A DNA stretch of 64,000 nucleotides, taken from contig JALIGW010000002.1 in NCBI GenBank assembly GCA_023053685.1, positions 245,998,677 to 246,062,676 of the forward strand, written 5' to 3'. This document shows, piece by piece, positions 21,120 to 31,826 of the stretch (position 1 is the stretch's first letter; each line of letters starts with the position of its first letter). The notes under the pieces are model-generated. The model ran no database searches. It was not told the DNA's origin and was given only the letters and a program-made list of their open reading frames with translations. The translations under genes were made by a program, and so were the position numbers. Source of the stretch: Diadophis punctatus similis. Its lineage: Eukaryota; Chordata; Lepidosauria; Squamata; Dipsadidae.

Positions 21120-21296
21120 GGTTTTGTGGCCTTGCCAATGAAACGGAGAGGCGGGCCTGGCAGCTCCTGTGCTGGTTTTGGCGTCTTTCGAAGTTTTCAG
21201 GGTTTCTGTTTCTTTCTTCCAAAGAACCCCATAAAAAAAGGGGGAAAGGGAGTGTGGAGGACTTTCTGGAAGACAAATAAGAAAGACAGCCTGTCA
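21120..21296 (-). other. 5' untranslated or upstream part of the gene 1 SCAN exon
   Basis: On the minus strand a possible acceptor (ctttggaagaaagaaacag) lies about 70-90 bp ahead of the ATG, with other AG candidates nearer. The first, non-coding exon is probably at the 29 kb promoter. Confidence 0.4.
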
Positions 21297-22018
21297 GGAT
21301 GAGAGAGAAAGAGGGAGGGAGGGAGGGAGGGGAGGGTTGGAGAAGGAGGGAGGGAAAGGGAACAAGAGAGAGGGAGAGGAGAGAAAGAAAAGAGGGAGGG
21401 AAAGAGGAGGAGGGAGAGAAAGAGAGGAAGGAAAAGAGAGGGAGCAAGCGAGAGACAGGGAGGGAGGGAAGGAAAGGAATGGAGGCAGAGCAAGAGAGGG
21501 GGGAGGGAGGGACAGAGAGAGGGAGGGGAGAGAGAAGGGGAGGGAAGGACAGAAGAAAGGGAGGGAGAGAAAGAGGGAGGGGAGGGAAAGAAAAGGAGGG
21601 AGGGAAAGAGAACAATAAAGAGAGAGAGAGGAGAGAAAAAAAAGAGGGAGGGAGGAAGGAAGAGAAAGAGAGGGAAAGAGTGGGGGAGGGAAGGAGAGAA
21701 AGAGAGGGAGGGAGGGAAAGAGGAGGAGGGAGAGAAAGAGAGGAAGGAAAAGAGAGGGAGCAAGCGAGAGACAGGAAGGGAGGGAAGGAAAGGAAGGGAG
21801 GCAGAGAAAGAGAGGGGGAGGGAGGGACAGAGAGAGGGAGGGGAGAGAGAAGGGGAGGGAAGGACAGAAGAAAGAGGGAGGGGAGGGAAAGAGAAGGAGG
21901 GGGAAAAGAGAATAGAGAGAGAGGAGAGAAAGAAAAGAGCGAGGGAGGGAAGAGAAAGAGAGGGAAAGAGTGGGGGAGGGAAGGAGAGAAAGAGAGGGAG
22001 GGAGGGAAAGAGGGAGAG
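21297..22018. repeat. 720-bp purine tract (gaggga/aagaga type)
   Basis: The plus strand is almost purely A and G, with a few C or T interruptions such as gcaagcgagagacagg. That phrase appears at about 21447 and 21762, so the tract contains a tandem duplication of about 315 bp. Long ORFs on both strands are products of the low complexity, not genes. It begins 180 bp upstream of the gene 1 start codon. Confidence 0.95.
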
Positions 22019-22242
22019 ATAAAAAAGATTTCTAAAAAGAATTTTTTAAAGCTTGAGAAAAACAAACTTTTCTATCATGCCTGTGTAACTTGACTCCCGT
22101 TTTCTCAAATCAGTTGACACATAACAATTTTAATATTTACGGTGTGTGGGAATCGGGATAACCGGGGGGGGGGGGGGGGGGAGAATGGTAGGAGGTGCCT
22201 AAAATTCAGACGACTTTTACAATTCTCCTTTGGGGTGGGGGA
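22019..22242. other. Unassigned, with a 19-base G run
   Basis: Includes a homopolymer G stretch near 22163-22181. No coding signal. Confidence 0.4.
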
Positions 22243-22475
22243 TACTGTATTTATGGAGATTCTCAGTCCTCCAGGCAACCAGACTTCCTTGTTTTGTTTT
22301 TTTTCCTTTGAAGACGTTTCCCTTTCTCATCCGAGAAGCTTCTTCAGCTCTGACTTCCATTCCCCACCATCCGGTCCGAGCTGAAGAAGCTTCTCGGATG
22401 AGAAAGAGAAACGTCTTCAAAGAAAAGCAAAGAAAGTCCAGTTGCCTCTTGAAAAAAAGCAACTTTGGGACTTTT
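22243..22475. repeat. Fold-back copy of the gaagcttcttcagctctga repeat family
   Basis: Two inverse arms meet at about 22345-22385: gaagacgtttccctttctc with atccgagaagcttcttcag, then gctgaagaagcttctcggat. They are bounded by aagtccagttgcctcttg. Confidence 0.75.
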
Positions 22476-22515
22476 TTTTGAAATTGGGTCTGCTGTCTGC
22501 CACCCTTTCCAACAA

Positions 22516-22888
<373 letters not shown>

Positions 22889-23485
22889 AAGAAGTTGGGA
22901 AACGGGCATTTTCTGGCCTCCGGAGGACCTCCGGGAAGGGGGGGGGAAGTTAAGGTGAGAATAAATATCTCATAGAGGCGATTTAGATCTTTTCTTGGAA
23001 TTCAGACAGTTAGAAATAAAGCCGAGATTAAAAGTCTAATAGAGAATATTTATTTCGGTACAAAAAAACAATAAATCCTGAATAATTACATTTTTGCTAA
23101 GAAAATGCGACAGTTCAAGAGCCAAGTCCAAGAGAATTAATGGTGGTTTAGGAATGCACACATGCCTACAACTCATATCACGTGTTCTGCTTGTATTGGA
23201 ATGTACCATAATATTAGGATAGGGGTGCATCACCCTGCATAGACATACAACTGACAATATTCACTATGTGACAGGGGAACCGTATTCGCCCTCCCCAGGC
23301 TCCTAGAAAGGCTCTGAAGCTTGGGGAGAGAGCAAAAAACGAGCCTTCACCACCCCCTCCAGAGGCGGGAAACAGGCTATTTCCCAACTCCCAGTGGGCC
23401 CAGAAGGCCCGAAAATCAGCTGGCTGGTGCACGCATGCGCGCCGGATCTGAGCTCGCGTGCCCACCGATATGGCTCCGGTATAAA
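22889..23485. mobile_element. hAT-like fragment interrupted by an LTR
   Basis: The phrases aagttgggaaacgggcattt and cctccggaggacctccggg on the left, and cgtattcgccctccccaggc with ttcccaactcccagtgggcc on the right, are internal parts of the cagtgatggcgaacc family. They sit on each side of the LTR at 22948-23273. The element ends are missing. Confidence 0.65.
22948..23273 (-). repeat. Solo LTR, about 326 bp, minus orientation
   Basis: Read on the minus strand it begins tgtcacatagtgaatattg and ends gaataaatatc-complement then cttaact. It is the inverse of the LTR at 24796-25122, and both share a polyadenylation-like aataaa region. The internal retroelement is absent. Confidence 0.7.
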
Positions 23486-23879
23486 TCATGGGTATAAAGT
23501 GTGGCAGGCCAAAGATCCCAAATAAAATGGCTTCCGCCTGACAAGATGTATTAGAAATAAACTGACTCAATAGGGCTTCTCTTAGACATTACAAATGATG
23601 AGATGTCATCGAGTGTTTTTTTTTTTAATAAGCTTAAAGAAAGTATTTGACTAATCCCTAAAAATATCCAGGCACTGCTGAATATTTGCGGATACAAGGT
23701 TTACACCTGTCACCCATGGCAGATACCGAGTTTTGTTACCGCAAACAACACTAGTGGTGTGATTCTCAAGTGTAAAAAAAAACACCTCTTATATAGCGGT
23801 ATTTATAATTTAATGCTAATTACGCCCCTGAAAAACAACTATGAGTAGTCCTCCACTTATGACCAGAATTGTACATTTT
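23486..23879. other. Unassigned intronic sequence
   Basis: Includes a short a/t homopolymer near 23610. No exon, no named repeat. Confidence 0.3.
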
Positions 23880-23916
23880 GTAACAGATTAAGAGAGTTGG
23901 AAGGGACCTCGTAGGT

Positions 23917-24142
23917 CAGGGATGTCAAACTCAAGGCCCGCGAGCCAGATCCAGCCGGTGCGGTGCTTAAATCGGGCACCCAGGCTGGCCTGGAAATAGC
24001 AAAGTTAGCTGTTTTTGGCCGGCAGGGTGCTGCAGGAGACATCCGTTCCATCTCCCCCACCCACCCCGGCCGGCCGGCCCATGGAGGAGAACTACAGTGC
24101 TGAGCCGACCCTCGAAAAAATCCAGTTTGACACTCCTGATGT
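23917..24142. mobile_element. hAT-like element (cagggatgtcaaactc)
   Basis: The ends cagggatgtcaaactc and cagtttgacactcctg are inverse. The flanks tcgtaggt and atgtagtt agree at five of eight positions. Confidence 0.7.
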
Positions 24143-24309
24143 AGTTATCTAGTCCAACCCCCACCCGAGCAGGAGACCCCCACACCATTTCTGACAAATG
24201 GCAGTCCAATCTCTTCCTGAAAGCCTCCAGTGATGAAGCTCCCACAACTTCTCCAGAAGGCAACTTCTGTTCCATTGCTTGATTGTTTTCCGTCAGAAAA
24301 TTCCTCCTT

Positions 24310-24535
24310 TTTTAAAAAAGTATTTAATTTTTTCTCCATAGTTTCCATATATACATCAATTAGGAATTACAATTAGGAATTGTAATGATGGAGCTTTATA
24401 ATGAGTTAATATTGGAAGCCAAGATAATGAGTTAATATTGGAAGCCTGGACCGAAGCATTTATAACTTTGATTCCAAAAGAAGAGACTGACTTACAAAGA
24501 ATTAAAAACTATAGACCGATTTCGCTATTGAATGC
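24310..24535 (+). pseudogene. L1 reverse-transcriptase fragment
   Basis: Plus-strand frame reads EAWTEAFITLIPKEETDLQR, then IKNYRPISLLNAE, the conserved L1 ORF2 motif. It is short and joined to the 3' phrase tttccatatatacatcaatt, so it is a rearranged copy. Confidence 0.75.
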
Positions 24536-24675
24536 AGAAAATTCCTCCTTATTTCTAGGTTGAATCTCTCCTTGTTCAGTTTCCATCCATTATTCCTCGT
24601 CTGGTCTTCAGGTGCTTTGGAAAATAGCTTGAACCCCCCCCCCCTTCCTCTGTGGCAGCCCCTCAAATATTGGGC

Positions 24676-25526
24676 TCAGCGAGACATTTCTCAAGTAAGT
24701 TTTGCCCCATTTTATGACCTTTCTTTCCACAGCTGTTAAGTGAATCACCGCCGCCGTTAACAGTTGTTAGCTGAATCTGGCTTCCCCATCGACTCTGTAT
24801 CACGTAGTGAATATTGTCAGTTGTATGTCTATGCAGGGTGATGCACCCTTATCTAATATTATGGTACATTCCAATACAGGCAGAACACGTGATATGAGTT
24901 GTACGCATGTATGCATTCCTAAACCACCATTATTTCTCTTCTGCCTTAGCTGTTGACCTGAACGGTCGTGTTTTCTTAGCAAAGATGTAATTATTCAGGA
25001 TTTATTGTTTTTGTACCGAAATATTTTCTATTAGACCTTTAATCTCGGCTTTATTTCTAACTGTCTGAATTCCAAGAAAAGATCTAAATCGCCTCTATGA
25101 GATATTTATTCTCACCTCAACACTCTGCTTGTCAGAAGGTCACAAAAGGGAGAATCACGTGACACAAGCCAGGTTCCCTTAACAAATGTGTGACTCATTT
25201 AACAACTGCAGTGCTTCCCTTAACAAACGTGGGAAGAAAAAGTCGTAACAGTTCTGCAGTTGATAAAGTTAGTAACTCAGTTGGTTCAGTGAATCTGGCT
25301 TCCCCATTGACTTTGCTTGTCAGGTGGTCACCAAAAAAAAGTGATCACATGACCTTGGCGCACAGCAATGGTCATCAATATGAATCGGTTGCCAAGCGTC
25401 TGAATTTTGATCACGTGATCCTGCAAAGGTTGTAACTGTGAAAAACAGTCATAGGTCACTTTTTTTCAGGGCCGTTGTAACTTTGAATGGTCACCAAATG
25501 AACTGTTTTAAGTCGAGGAGTACCTG
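24676..25526. mobile_element. Tc1/mariner-type MITE composite, split by an LTR
   Basis: Family text (ttttgccccattttatgacc, gttaagtgaatc, tggcttccccat) runs to 24795 and resumes at 25123 with ctctgcttgtcagaaggtc. At about 25190-25300 it seems doubled, with a second gaatctggcttccccattg. It ends agtcgaggagtacctg. Confidence 0.7.
24796..25122 (+). repeat. Solo LTR, about 327 bp, plus orientation
   Basis: Begins tgtatcacgtagtgaatat and ends ttctcacctcaaca. It interrupts the MITE at gact/ctgcttg, and a short flank repeat of the actc/ctc type is ambiguous by one base. It is the inverse relative of 22948-23273. Confidence 0.72.
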
Positions 25527-25531
25527 TAGAG

Positions 25532-25667
25532 CAGTGTTTCCCAACCTTCACAACTTGAAGATGTCTGGACTTCAACTCCCAGAATTCCCCAGCCAGCATT
25601 CGCTGGCTGGGGAATTCTGGGAGTTGAAGTCCAGACATCTTCAAGTTGCCAAGGTTGGGAAACACTG
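25532..25667. mobile_element. Palindromic MITE
   Basis: The ends cagtgtttcccaacc and ggttgggaaacactg are flanked by perfect copies of ctgtagag, the first of which overlaps the preceding MITE end. Confidence 0.93.
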
Positions 25668-25867
25668 CTGTAGAGGAACAATTGGGACAAAAGAAGGCAA
25701 AAATAGTACCAGTAGTAGTAGGCAAACACCTTGGGTACAGTCCCAAAAAAACCTAGATTGATCTTGGTGTGAAGTTGAACGACTTCACCCTCATAAGCAT
25801 TGACAAAATCCAGACCAGTCAATTGCAAAAGGCAGCTTTATTTGGAAGAGCTTACATCTTGTGAAGG
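25668..25867. other. Unassigned intronic sequence
   Basis: No clear feature. It contains agtagtagt-like short repeats near 25708-25720. Confidence 0.3.
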
Positions 25868-27110
25868 GAGACCCAAAGGTGTTTTTTTCAAGAGGCAGCT
25901 GGACTGTCTGGTTTGTCTTTGAAGACGTTTCACTTCTCATCCAAGCAGCTTCTTCAGCTCTGACTGAATGGTTGGGGATGAACCACCTTCAAATGGTGAG
26001 GGAGCATGAATGGATTTCCAGAAAAAAAAATCGTAGACTGCAGAACCCTTTCAGCAGTTCCAAAAAGGCTCCACACCCATTTGCACTACTCGGGTGACCC
26101 TGAGGACACAGATAAACTTCCAAGTGGCCTCAACGACACTCTAAAAGAAGGCAAATGACCAGCTGTCTGCAAGGAGTATATCCGTTCCTCACCACCCAGT
26201 CAGAGCTGAAGAAGCTTCTTGGATGAGAAGCGAAAAGTCTTCAAAGAAAAATCAGAAAATCCAGTTGCCTCTTGAAAAAGCACATTTGGGACAACCATGA
26301 CCTGGATGACTGAGAATCTCCATAGATTTTTTAGCCATGCACTTTGGGATGAGCACCCTTCAAATGGTGTGGGAGTATGAACGGATTTCCAGAAAACATT
26401 GCAGACTATAGGAAACATTTGCACTACTCAGGTGACCCTGGGGACACAGATAAACCTCCAAGTGCCTCCACTCAAGGACCTTCTAAAACAGGGGTCCCCA
26501 AACTTGGCAACTTTAAGACTTGTGGACTTCAACTCCCAGAAATCCACAAATCTTAAAGTTGCCAAGTTTGAAGACCTCTGTTCTAAAAGGATGCAAATGA
26601 CCAGCTGTCTGCAAGGAGTAGAAATCTTTCCATTCCCCACCATCCAGTCAGAGCTGAAGAAGCTTCTTGGATGAGAAGCGAAATGTCTTCAAAGAAAAAT
26701 CAGAAAGTCCAGTTGCCTCTTGATAAAGCACCTTTGGGACAACCATGACCCGGATGACTGAGAATCTCCAGAGACTCTTATGAAGGTACTTTTAACACCA
26801 TCAAACAATAGCATCAACCTATCTCAAGACCTTGGAAAGGACTCAATAGAGAGATAAAAATACATCCGGCTGACTGCAATGAACAATGGTGCTTTGTCTA
26901 CATCCATGCCTATTTCATTCACAAGCAGTTCGACAGGAGGTAAAAACAATTCTTGACCCTGCCTTTACAGTTCAGTTTAGACATTTGTTCAAAAGGTTGA
27001 AACTCTCTCCCTATATAAATAATATAAGTCAAATCTCAGCCTTAAAACATCCTCAAGGGAAAAAACAAACCCAAGTTGCCTTTTGAAAGAAGTGTTTTTG
27101 GGATAAACTG
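25868..27110. repeat. Run of fold-back family copies
   Basis: Copies of gaagacgtttcacttctcat with ccaagcagcttcttcagctc and of cagttgcctcttgaaaaagc recur at about 25870-25970, 26205-26330, 26645-26790 and 27060-27105. The unit between them contains gtttccagaaaacattgcag-like text in two directions. No domain was seen in the short ORFs. Confidence 0.65.
26489..26580. mobile_element. Shortened palindromic MITE
   Basis: It is 92 bp long. The left end caggggtccccaaacttgg and a diverged right end are flanked by perfect copies of ttctaaaa. Confidence 0.9.
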
Positions 27111-27389
27111 GATAAATAAGATAAGATCTTTCACGATCTTATTAAATAAATCAACAATGCAGTCAGCCTTGACCAATTGGCTGGTCCAATCGATTCCTCA
27201 ATGGGAGTTTAAAAGATTTTGAAGAATTCAATTTCAAACTTTTAGCTCTTTCCTGCTTTTAAAAAATATCAACGACCCACCCCAAAAAATGGCTTTGGTT
27301 TGTACGGGCTATCTTGTTCGATAGTTACATTAAAAAATTAAAACGGATGCATTCACCGTCACTATACTTGTCAGATAGGATTTTAATAT
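27111..27389. other. Unassigned intronic sequence
   Basis: Plain AT-rich sequence, nothing recognised. Confidence 0.3.
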
Positions 27390-27628
27390 TGAGCCAAGGT
27401 GGCACAGTGGTTAAATGCAGCTACTGCAGGCTACTCCAGCTGACTGCAAGTTCAGCAGTTCAGCTGTTCAAATCTCACCAGGCTCAAAGTTGACTCAGCC
27501 TTCCATCCTTCTGAGGTTGGTAAAATGAGGACCCAGATTGTTGGGGGCAATATACTGAACTCTGTAAACCGCTTAGAGAGGGCTGTAAAGCACTATGAAG
27601 CGGTATATAAGTGCTATTGCTATAATAC
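27390..27628 (+). repeat. Sauria-type SINE
   Basis: From gccaaggtggcacagtggtt to gcggtatataagtgctattg. Confidence 0.87.
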
Positions 27629-27720
27629 TGTAATATTTTTCCACATAAACTGATTTTATGGGACCCAGAGAGGGTCTTGGGGACTTCCAGGAATTTTTTA
27701 AGTGCACTCTTTGAGAAATG

Positions 27721-28087
27721 CAGCTAGTCCTTGACTTGCGCGACCACAACTGAACCCAAAATTTCTGTTGCTAAGGGACACATCTGTTAAAATGAGTTTT
27801 GCTCCATTTTACGACCTTTCTTGCCACACCGTTAAGTGAATCACCGCCGTCGTGAAATCAGTAGCACGCTTGTTTGAATGAATCTGGCTTCCCCATTGAC
27901 TTTGCTTGACGGGAGGTGGCGAAAGGGGAAATCACACGATCCCGGGACACTGCCACCGTCATAAATGTGAATCAAGTTGGCAAGGATTTGAATTTGGATC
28001 ACATGACCCTGGGAATGCTGTAACGGTCGTAAGTGCGAAAAACGGTTGTGCCTTTCTTCAATGCCGGTCGTCACTTGGAACGTCACT
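27721..28087. mobile_element. Tc1/mariner-type MITE, right end lost
   Basis: Starts cagctagtccttgacttgc and runs to tcacttggaacgtcact, where a SINE follows directly. Confidence 0.75.
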
Positions 28088-28330
28088 AAGCCGAGGTAGC
28101 GCAGCAGTTAGAGGCAGTACTGCAGGCCACTTTAGCTGACACTGATCCGCAGGTCAGCGGTTCAAATCTCACCGGCTCAAGGTTGATTTCCATCCTTCCA
28201 AGGTAGGTAAAATGAGGACCCAGATTGTTGGGGGCAATATAAATATCCATTGCTTACTGGTGTAAACCGCTTAGAGAGTGCTTGCACTGTGAGGCGGTAT
28301 ATAAATCTCACAAAATAAATAAATAAATGA
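28088..28330 (+). repeat. Sauria-type SINE, second subfamily
   Basis: The head agccgaggtagcgcagcagt is followed by ggccactttagctgacactg and a tail gagtgcttgcactgtgaggc, and it ends in (aaat)n. The same variant occurs at 43689-43954. Confidence 0.85.
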
Positions 28331-28375
28331 ATTGAGTACATGACTACTTGTACTAGAATAAATCCCCATTTTCTA

Positions 28376-28798
28376 CAGGCAGTCCTCAACTTACGCCACT
28401 TCGCTTAGTGACCGTTCCAAGTGACAACAGCCCTGGGAAAAAAAGCGAAGTTTTGACCGTTTTTTCACACTCAACGACCCTTTCAGTATTTCCCCCCTCC
28501 CCTCAAGCGATTCCCATTGGGATGCTTGACAACCAACTCCCATTTAAGACCGTTTGTAGAGTCACGTGATCCCCTTTTGGCGACCTTCCGCGAAGCAAAA
28601 GTCCACGGGGGGGAGGAGAGAAGGAACCCGATTCACTTAACAACCGGTTTACCAATTTAACCCCTGCAGTGATTTCGCTGAACAACCTCGGCGGGAAAAA
28701 GCCGCCCAACGGGGGCAAAACTTCCCTGAAACCAACGTCTCACTTAGCCACGGAAACCGTTGGGCCCGACGGTGGTCGTAAGTCGAGGACCCGCCCTG
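28376..28798. mobile_element. Tc1/mariner-type MITE, GC-shifted copy
   Basis: Starts caggcagtcctcaacttac after TA and ends gtcgaggacccgccctg. It borders the CpG-rich promoter. Confidence 0.78.
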
Positions 28799-28849
28799 GC
28801 ATGGAGAAATACAAAGCCACGTAGGGCACCTTCTGCCACCCAAAGCCTC

Positions 28850-29580
28850 CTTCCAAATGTTTAAATCATCCGGCCCAAGGCAGAAACCAGCAAGAAAACC
28901 AAGCCGGGCGGGGGAAGAAATGAATCCCGAAGGGAAAAGATGGAAGCTCAGCCTCCCCCTAAAAAAAAACGAGGCGGCCTAAAAGCACGTTTTGGCGCCC
29001 CGCTTCAAAATGGCTGGAAAGACGCCTTTTTCCAGGCCGAGGGATAGGATGTCCAGGCCTTGGGAAAAATGGGCGGTGGCGGCGACGGAAACCAAAATAA
29101 TAATTACTATTAAGAAAAAAGCACAGGCGCGACTCTCCCAAGGGCGGGAAAGACCCCGCCGGGAGGTGGGGGGGGAAGGAAGATGGATGCCTCCCCGGCC
29201 TCGCCGCCCCCGCAAGGATGGGGGGGGGTGAAAAGCCCGCTCTCACCTTTGCTTTCCTCAAGATTGCACCCGACCGCGGCGGCGAAGAGGAAAGCCTTCC
29301 CCGGGCTGGTCGCCCGACGGAGCCACGGAGCCCAGGCGCCTCTCTTCTTGCAATGGGCACATCCAATTCAGCAGGCTACGTCCATAGGGCGCGCACCGGC
29401 CTTTCTCTCTCCTCTCTCGGTGTGACGCGTCACTTCCTTCGCCCCGAGCATGCCGGGAACTGTAGTTTCGCCAGAGCCCGTCGGCTACGGGAAGGCGGAA
29501 TGGACGAAAAACAGAGGAAAAGCGGAGAGCGACTGAACTGGAGCTTTCGCCGGGAAGGATCGACGTGGGACCGCTGAAAT
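28850..29580 (-). promoter_or_regulatory. CpG-rich promoter and candidate first exon of gene 1
   Basis: CpG is dense from about 28970 to 29560, unlike the surroundings. On the minus strand a ZNF143-like site (aactacagttcccggcatgc, 29448-29467) is followed by a CRE-like palindrome tgacgcgtca (29423-29432) and ETS-like ggaag. A strong splice donor GCAAAG|GTGAGA follows at 29246/29247. This order gives a non-coding first exon at about 29247-29420, reading toward the SCAN exon at 21 kb. The only ATG in it opens a five-codon uORF. Start site and linkage to gene 1 are inferred. Confidence 0.6.
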
Positions 29581-29654
29581 GACAGCGGCAATAATTATAT
29601 TCGTCATAATAGGGATTTATGGACTTAGACTCAGAATAACTTTATTATCGCTTT

Positions 29655-29940
29655 GAAAGTTACACTATAATAAGCAACAGAGTAATCATTGCCTGGAATG
29701 CACTACCTGACTCTGTGGTTTCTTCCCCAAACCCCAAAAACTTTAACCTTAGACTGTCTACAGTCAACCTCACCCCATTCCTAAGAGGTCTGTAAGGGGC
29801 ATGCAAAAGCGCACCATCGTGCCTACCGTCCCTGTCCTACTGTCCTATTGTCCAAATTTACCTATACCTACTTTGCTTTTGTTTATGTTATATCATACCT
29901 GTTATCTTGTACACATTTTGACAAATAAATAAAATAATCG
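29655..29940 (+). pseudogene. LINE 3' end, CR1-group-like
   Basis: A frame reads VIAWNALPDSVVSSPNPKNF followed by NLRLSTVNLTPFLRGL-stop, a typical C-terminus of CR1-group reverse transcriptases. The tail is gacaaataaataaaata. Confidence 0.65.
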
Positions 29941-29984
29941 CCATACATTAAAATGAAATTTCACACATGAACGTGACATACATG

Positions 29985-30062
29985 AACGTGACATACATAC
30001 ATACATACATACATACATACATACATACATACATACATACATACATACATACATACATACGA
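29985..30062. repeat. (ATAC)n microsatellite
   Basis: About 17 ataC units, preceded by two acatgaacgtg units. Confidence 0.95.
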
Positions 30063-30097
30063 CAATATACTGTGGGAGAGTATAGTACGCTCACTGT

Positions 30098-30213
30098 TTT
30101 TCAAGTTAAGCCACTTGGAAGATGTGGGGACTTCAACTCCCAGAATTCCCCAGGTATGCTGGGTAGGGAATTCTGGGAGTTGAAGTCCGCACATCTTCAA
30201 GTGGCAGAAACAC
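30098..30213. mobile_element. Palindromic MITE, ends degraded
   Basis: Arms cacttggaagatgtggggac and its inverse, with aattccccaggtatgctggg at the centre. Confidence 0.75.
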
Positions 30214-30704
30214 TGGTATCGCATACTATATATTGCAACAGTAGAGATGATGATGCTATCCATTCAGTGATGCCTAACACTAAGAATACATATAGTGTAG
30301 GACAATATATTGTAAATGATTATAGCATGTATTAAAATATTACAAGTGTAATAATAAAAATACATATATTTGACAATATGTAAATATAGTATATATGGTA
30401 TATGATAATTTTATTTATCAAATTTATATGTTGCTCATCTTGCAATTGACAAAATATTCCAATAGATTGTACCATGTATTACAACAATAATTGTAGATTC
30501 GTTTATTTTTATCCCACCTTTATTATTTTTATAACTAATTCAAGGCGGCGGACATACCTAATACTCCTTCCTCCTTTTCCTTTCCTACAACAATCCTGTG
30601 ATGTGGGTTTGACTGGCTGAGGAGTTCTGGGAGAATTCACTCAAATCTTAAAGTTGTCAAGGTTGGAGATCCTTGTCTTAAAGGACCGAAGGAAGCTCAG
30701 AAGT
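30214..30704. other. AT-rich sequence with small repeat fragments
   Basis: Contains a LINE 3' piece (about 30505-30600, caaggcggcggacatac) and half of a palindromic MITE (about 30610-30680). Not coding. Confidence 0.4.
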
Positions 30705-30900
30705 GATGTCTATCATCCAGAGACATCAATCATCCAGGTCATAGTTGTCCCAAAGGTCCTTTTTTTCAGGAGGCAACTAGACTTCCTTGTTTTTCTTTGA
30801 AGACGTTTCGCTTCTCATCCAAGAAGCTTCTTCGGCTCCGAAGCTTCTTGGATGAGAAGCGAAATGTCCTCAAAGAAAAACCAGAAAGTCCAGTTGCCAT
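30705..30900. repeat. Fold-back copy of the gaagcttcttc repeat family
   Basis: Inverse arms meet at ggctccgaagcttcttgg (about 30833-30850) and are bounded by cagaaagtccagttgcc. Confidence 0.7.
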
Positions 30901-31021
30901 TGCGAGCTGGGAGGGCGGGTGTCACACGCGCATGCGCGGGGGCCCCGTATGGAATTATGGGTGTGGGCACGCACGCGGGTGACACCCCCCCACCCCCCTC
31001 AAAAAAGATTCGCCATCACTG
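30901..31021. mobile_element. hAT-like right-end fragment
   Basis: Ends aaagattcgccatcactg. It carries the NRF1-like core cgcgcatgcgcgg near 30929. Confidence 0.6.
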
Positions 31022-31470
31022 ACCTATAAGGTCCCTTCCAACTCTATTAATCTGTAATTAATGATGGAGCACCCACAAGTTCTGGTGGCAAGCCACTGCT
31101 TGATTGTTCTGTCAGGAAATTTCTCCTTAATTCCAGGTTGCTTCCCTCCTTGATAAGTTTCCATCTATCGCTTTTTGTCTTGCCTTCTGGTGCTTTGAAG
31201 AATAGGCTGACACCCCACACACACACTATTTGAAGCGCTGCCCCAAGGAAAAAGGATGGGTTCATTTTTGGGGATGACCCAGAATAGAACAAGAACCAAC
31301 ATATGGAAACTTTGCAGAAGGATGCCCAAACTCAAAATAAGGAGGAATTTCCTGAATCTGCGAAAGAAGTGGACCAACCAGTCTCCTGAATTTATGGGAT
31401 CTCCATCCCTGGAGATTTTCAAGCAAAGGTTGGGCAGCCATTTGTTTCAAATAGTGGAGGATTCCTGAAC
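31022..31470. pseudogene. Two CR1 3' fragments in opposite directions
   Basis: At 31022-31215 the text is minus-oriented (aaggtcccttccaactcta). At about 31295-31470 it is plus-oriented (aggaggaatttcctgaatct, then ctggagattttcaagcaaag). Confidence 0.7.
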
Positions 31471-31826
31471 TGGACAGGAGTTCGGTGATTGTGCCATGTG
31501 GTGAGCTCTGCTGCTAGATGGGTTAATCCTATTATGTCCTGGAGGGTCATGTCTTAATCCCATCACTCTGGAGCTGGAGGTCTTTTGTCTTGTAGATAGG
31601 CTGCCCCAGTCTTTCTTAATGGGCATCAAATATCTGCTGTGGGCAGGGAGCTGCTGTCTTTAAAACATGTCTCTTCTTTTATCATCCAGGGAAATATAAT
31701 ATTCTTCCTTTTTAATATTTCTCAAAATATTTCATTCTTCTAGGAGAGGGGTGGGTGCCAACTTTCTACACCATGGTTAATGCATTTACATTTACTAGCC
31801 AGAAGGACAAAATAAGATCTTAAGGA
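31471..31826. other. Unassigned sequence
   Basis: No ORF or named repeat. Confidence 0.3.

Larger units (their letters stand above)
23880..24675 (-). pseudogene. CR1 3' fragment with nested hAT-like and L1 pieces
   Basis: CR1 text (gagttggaagggacctcgta, ctagtccaacccccacc, aaaattcctcctt, ccatccattattcctcgtc) is broken by a hAT-like element and by an L1 segment at about 24310-24535. Confidence 0.75.

Noticed and set aside
21070..22065. Long open frames on both strands (264 to 331 codons)
   Set aside because: They lie in the purine tract and encode only low-complexity Ser/Pro/Phe/Leu or Glu/Arg/Lys sequence. No domain or splice support.
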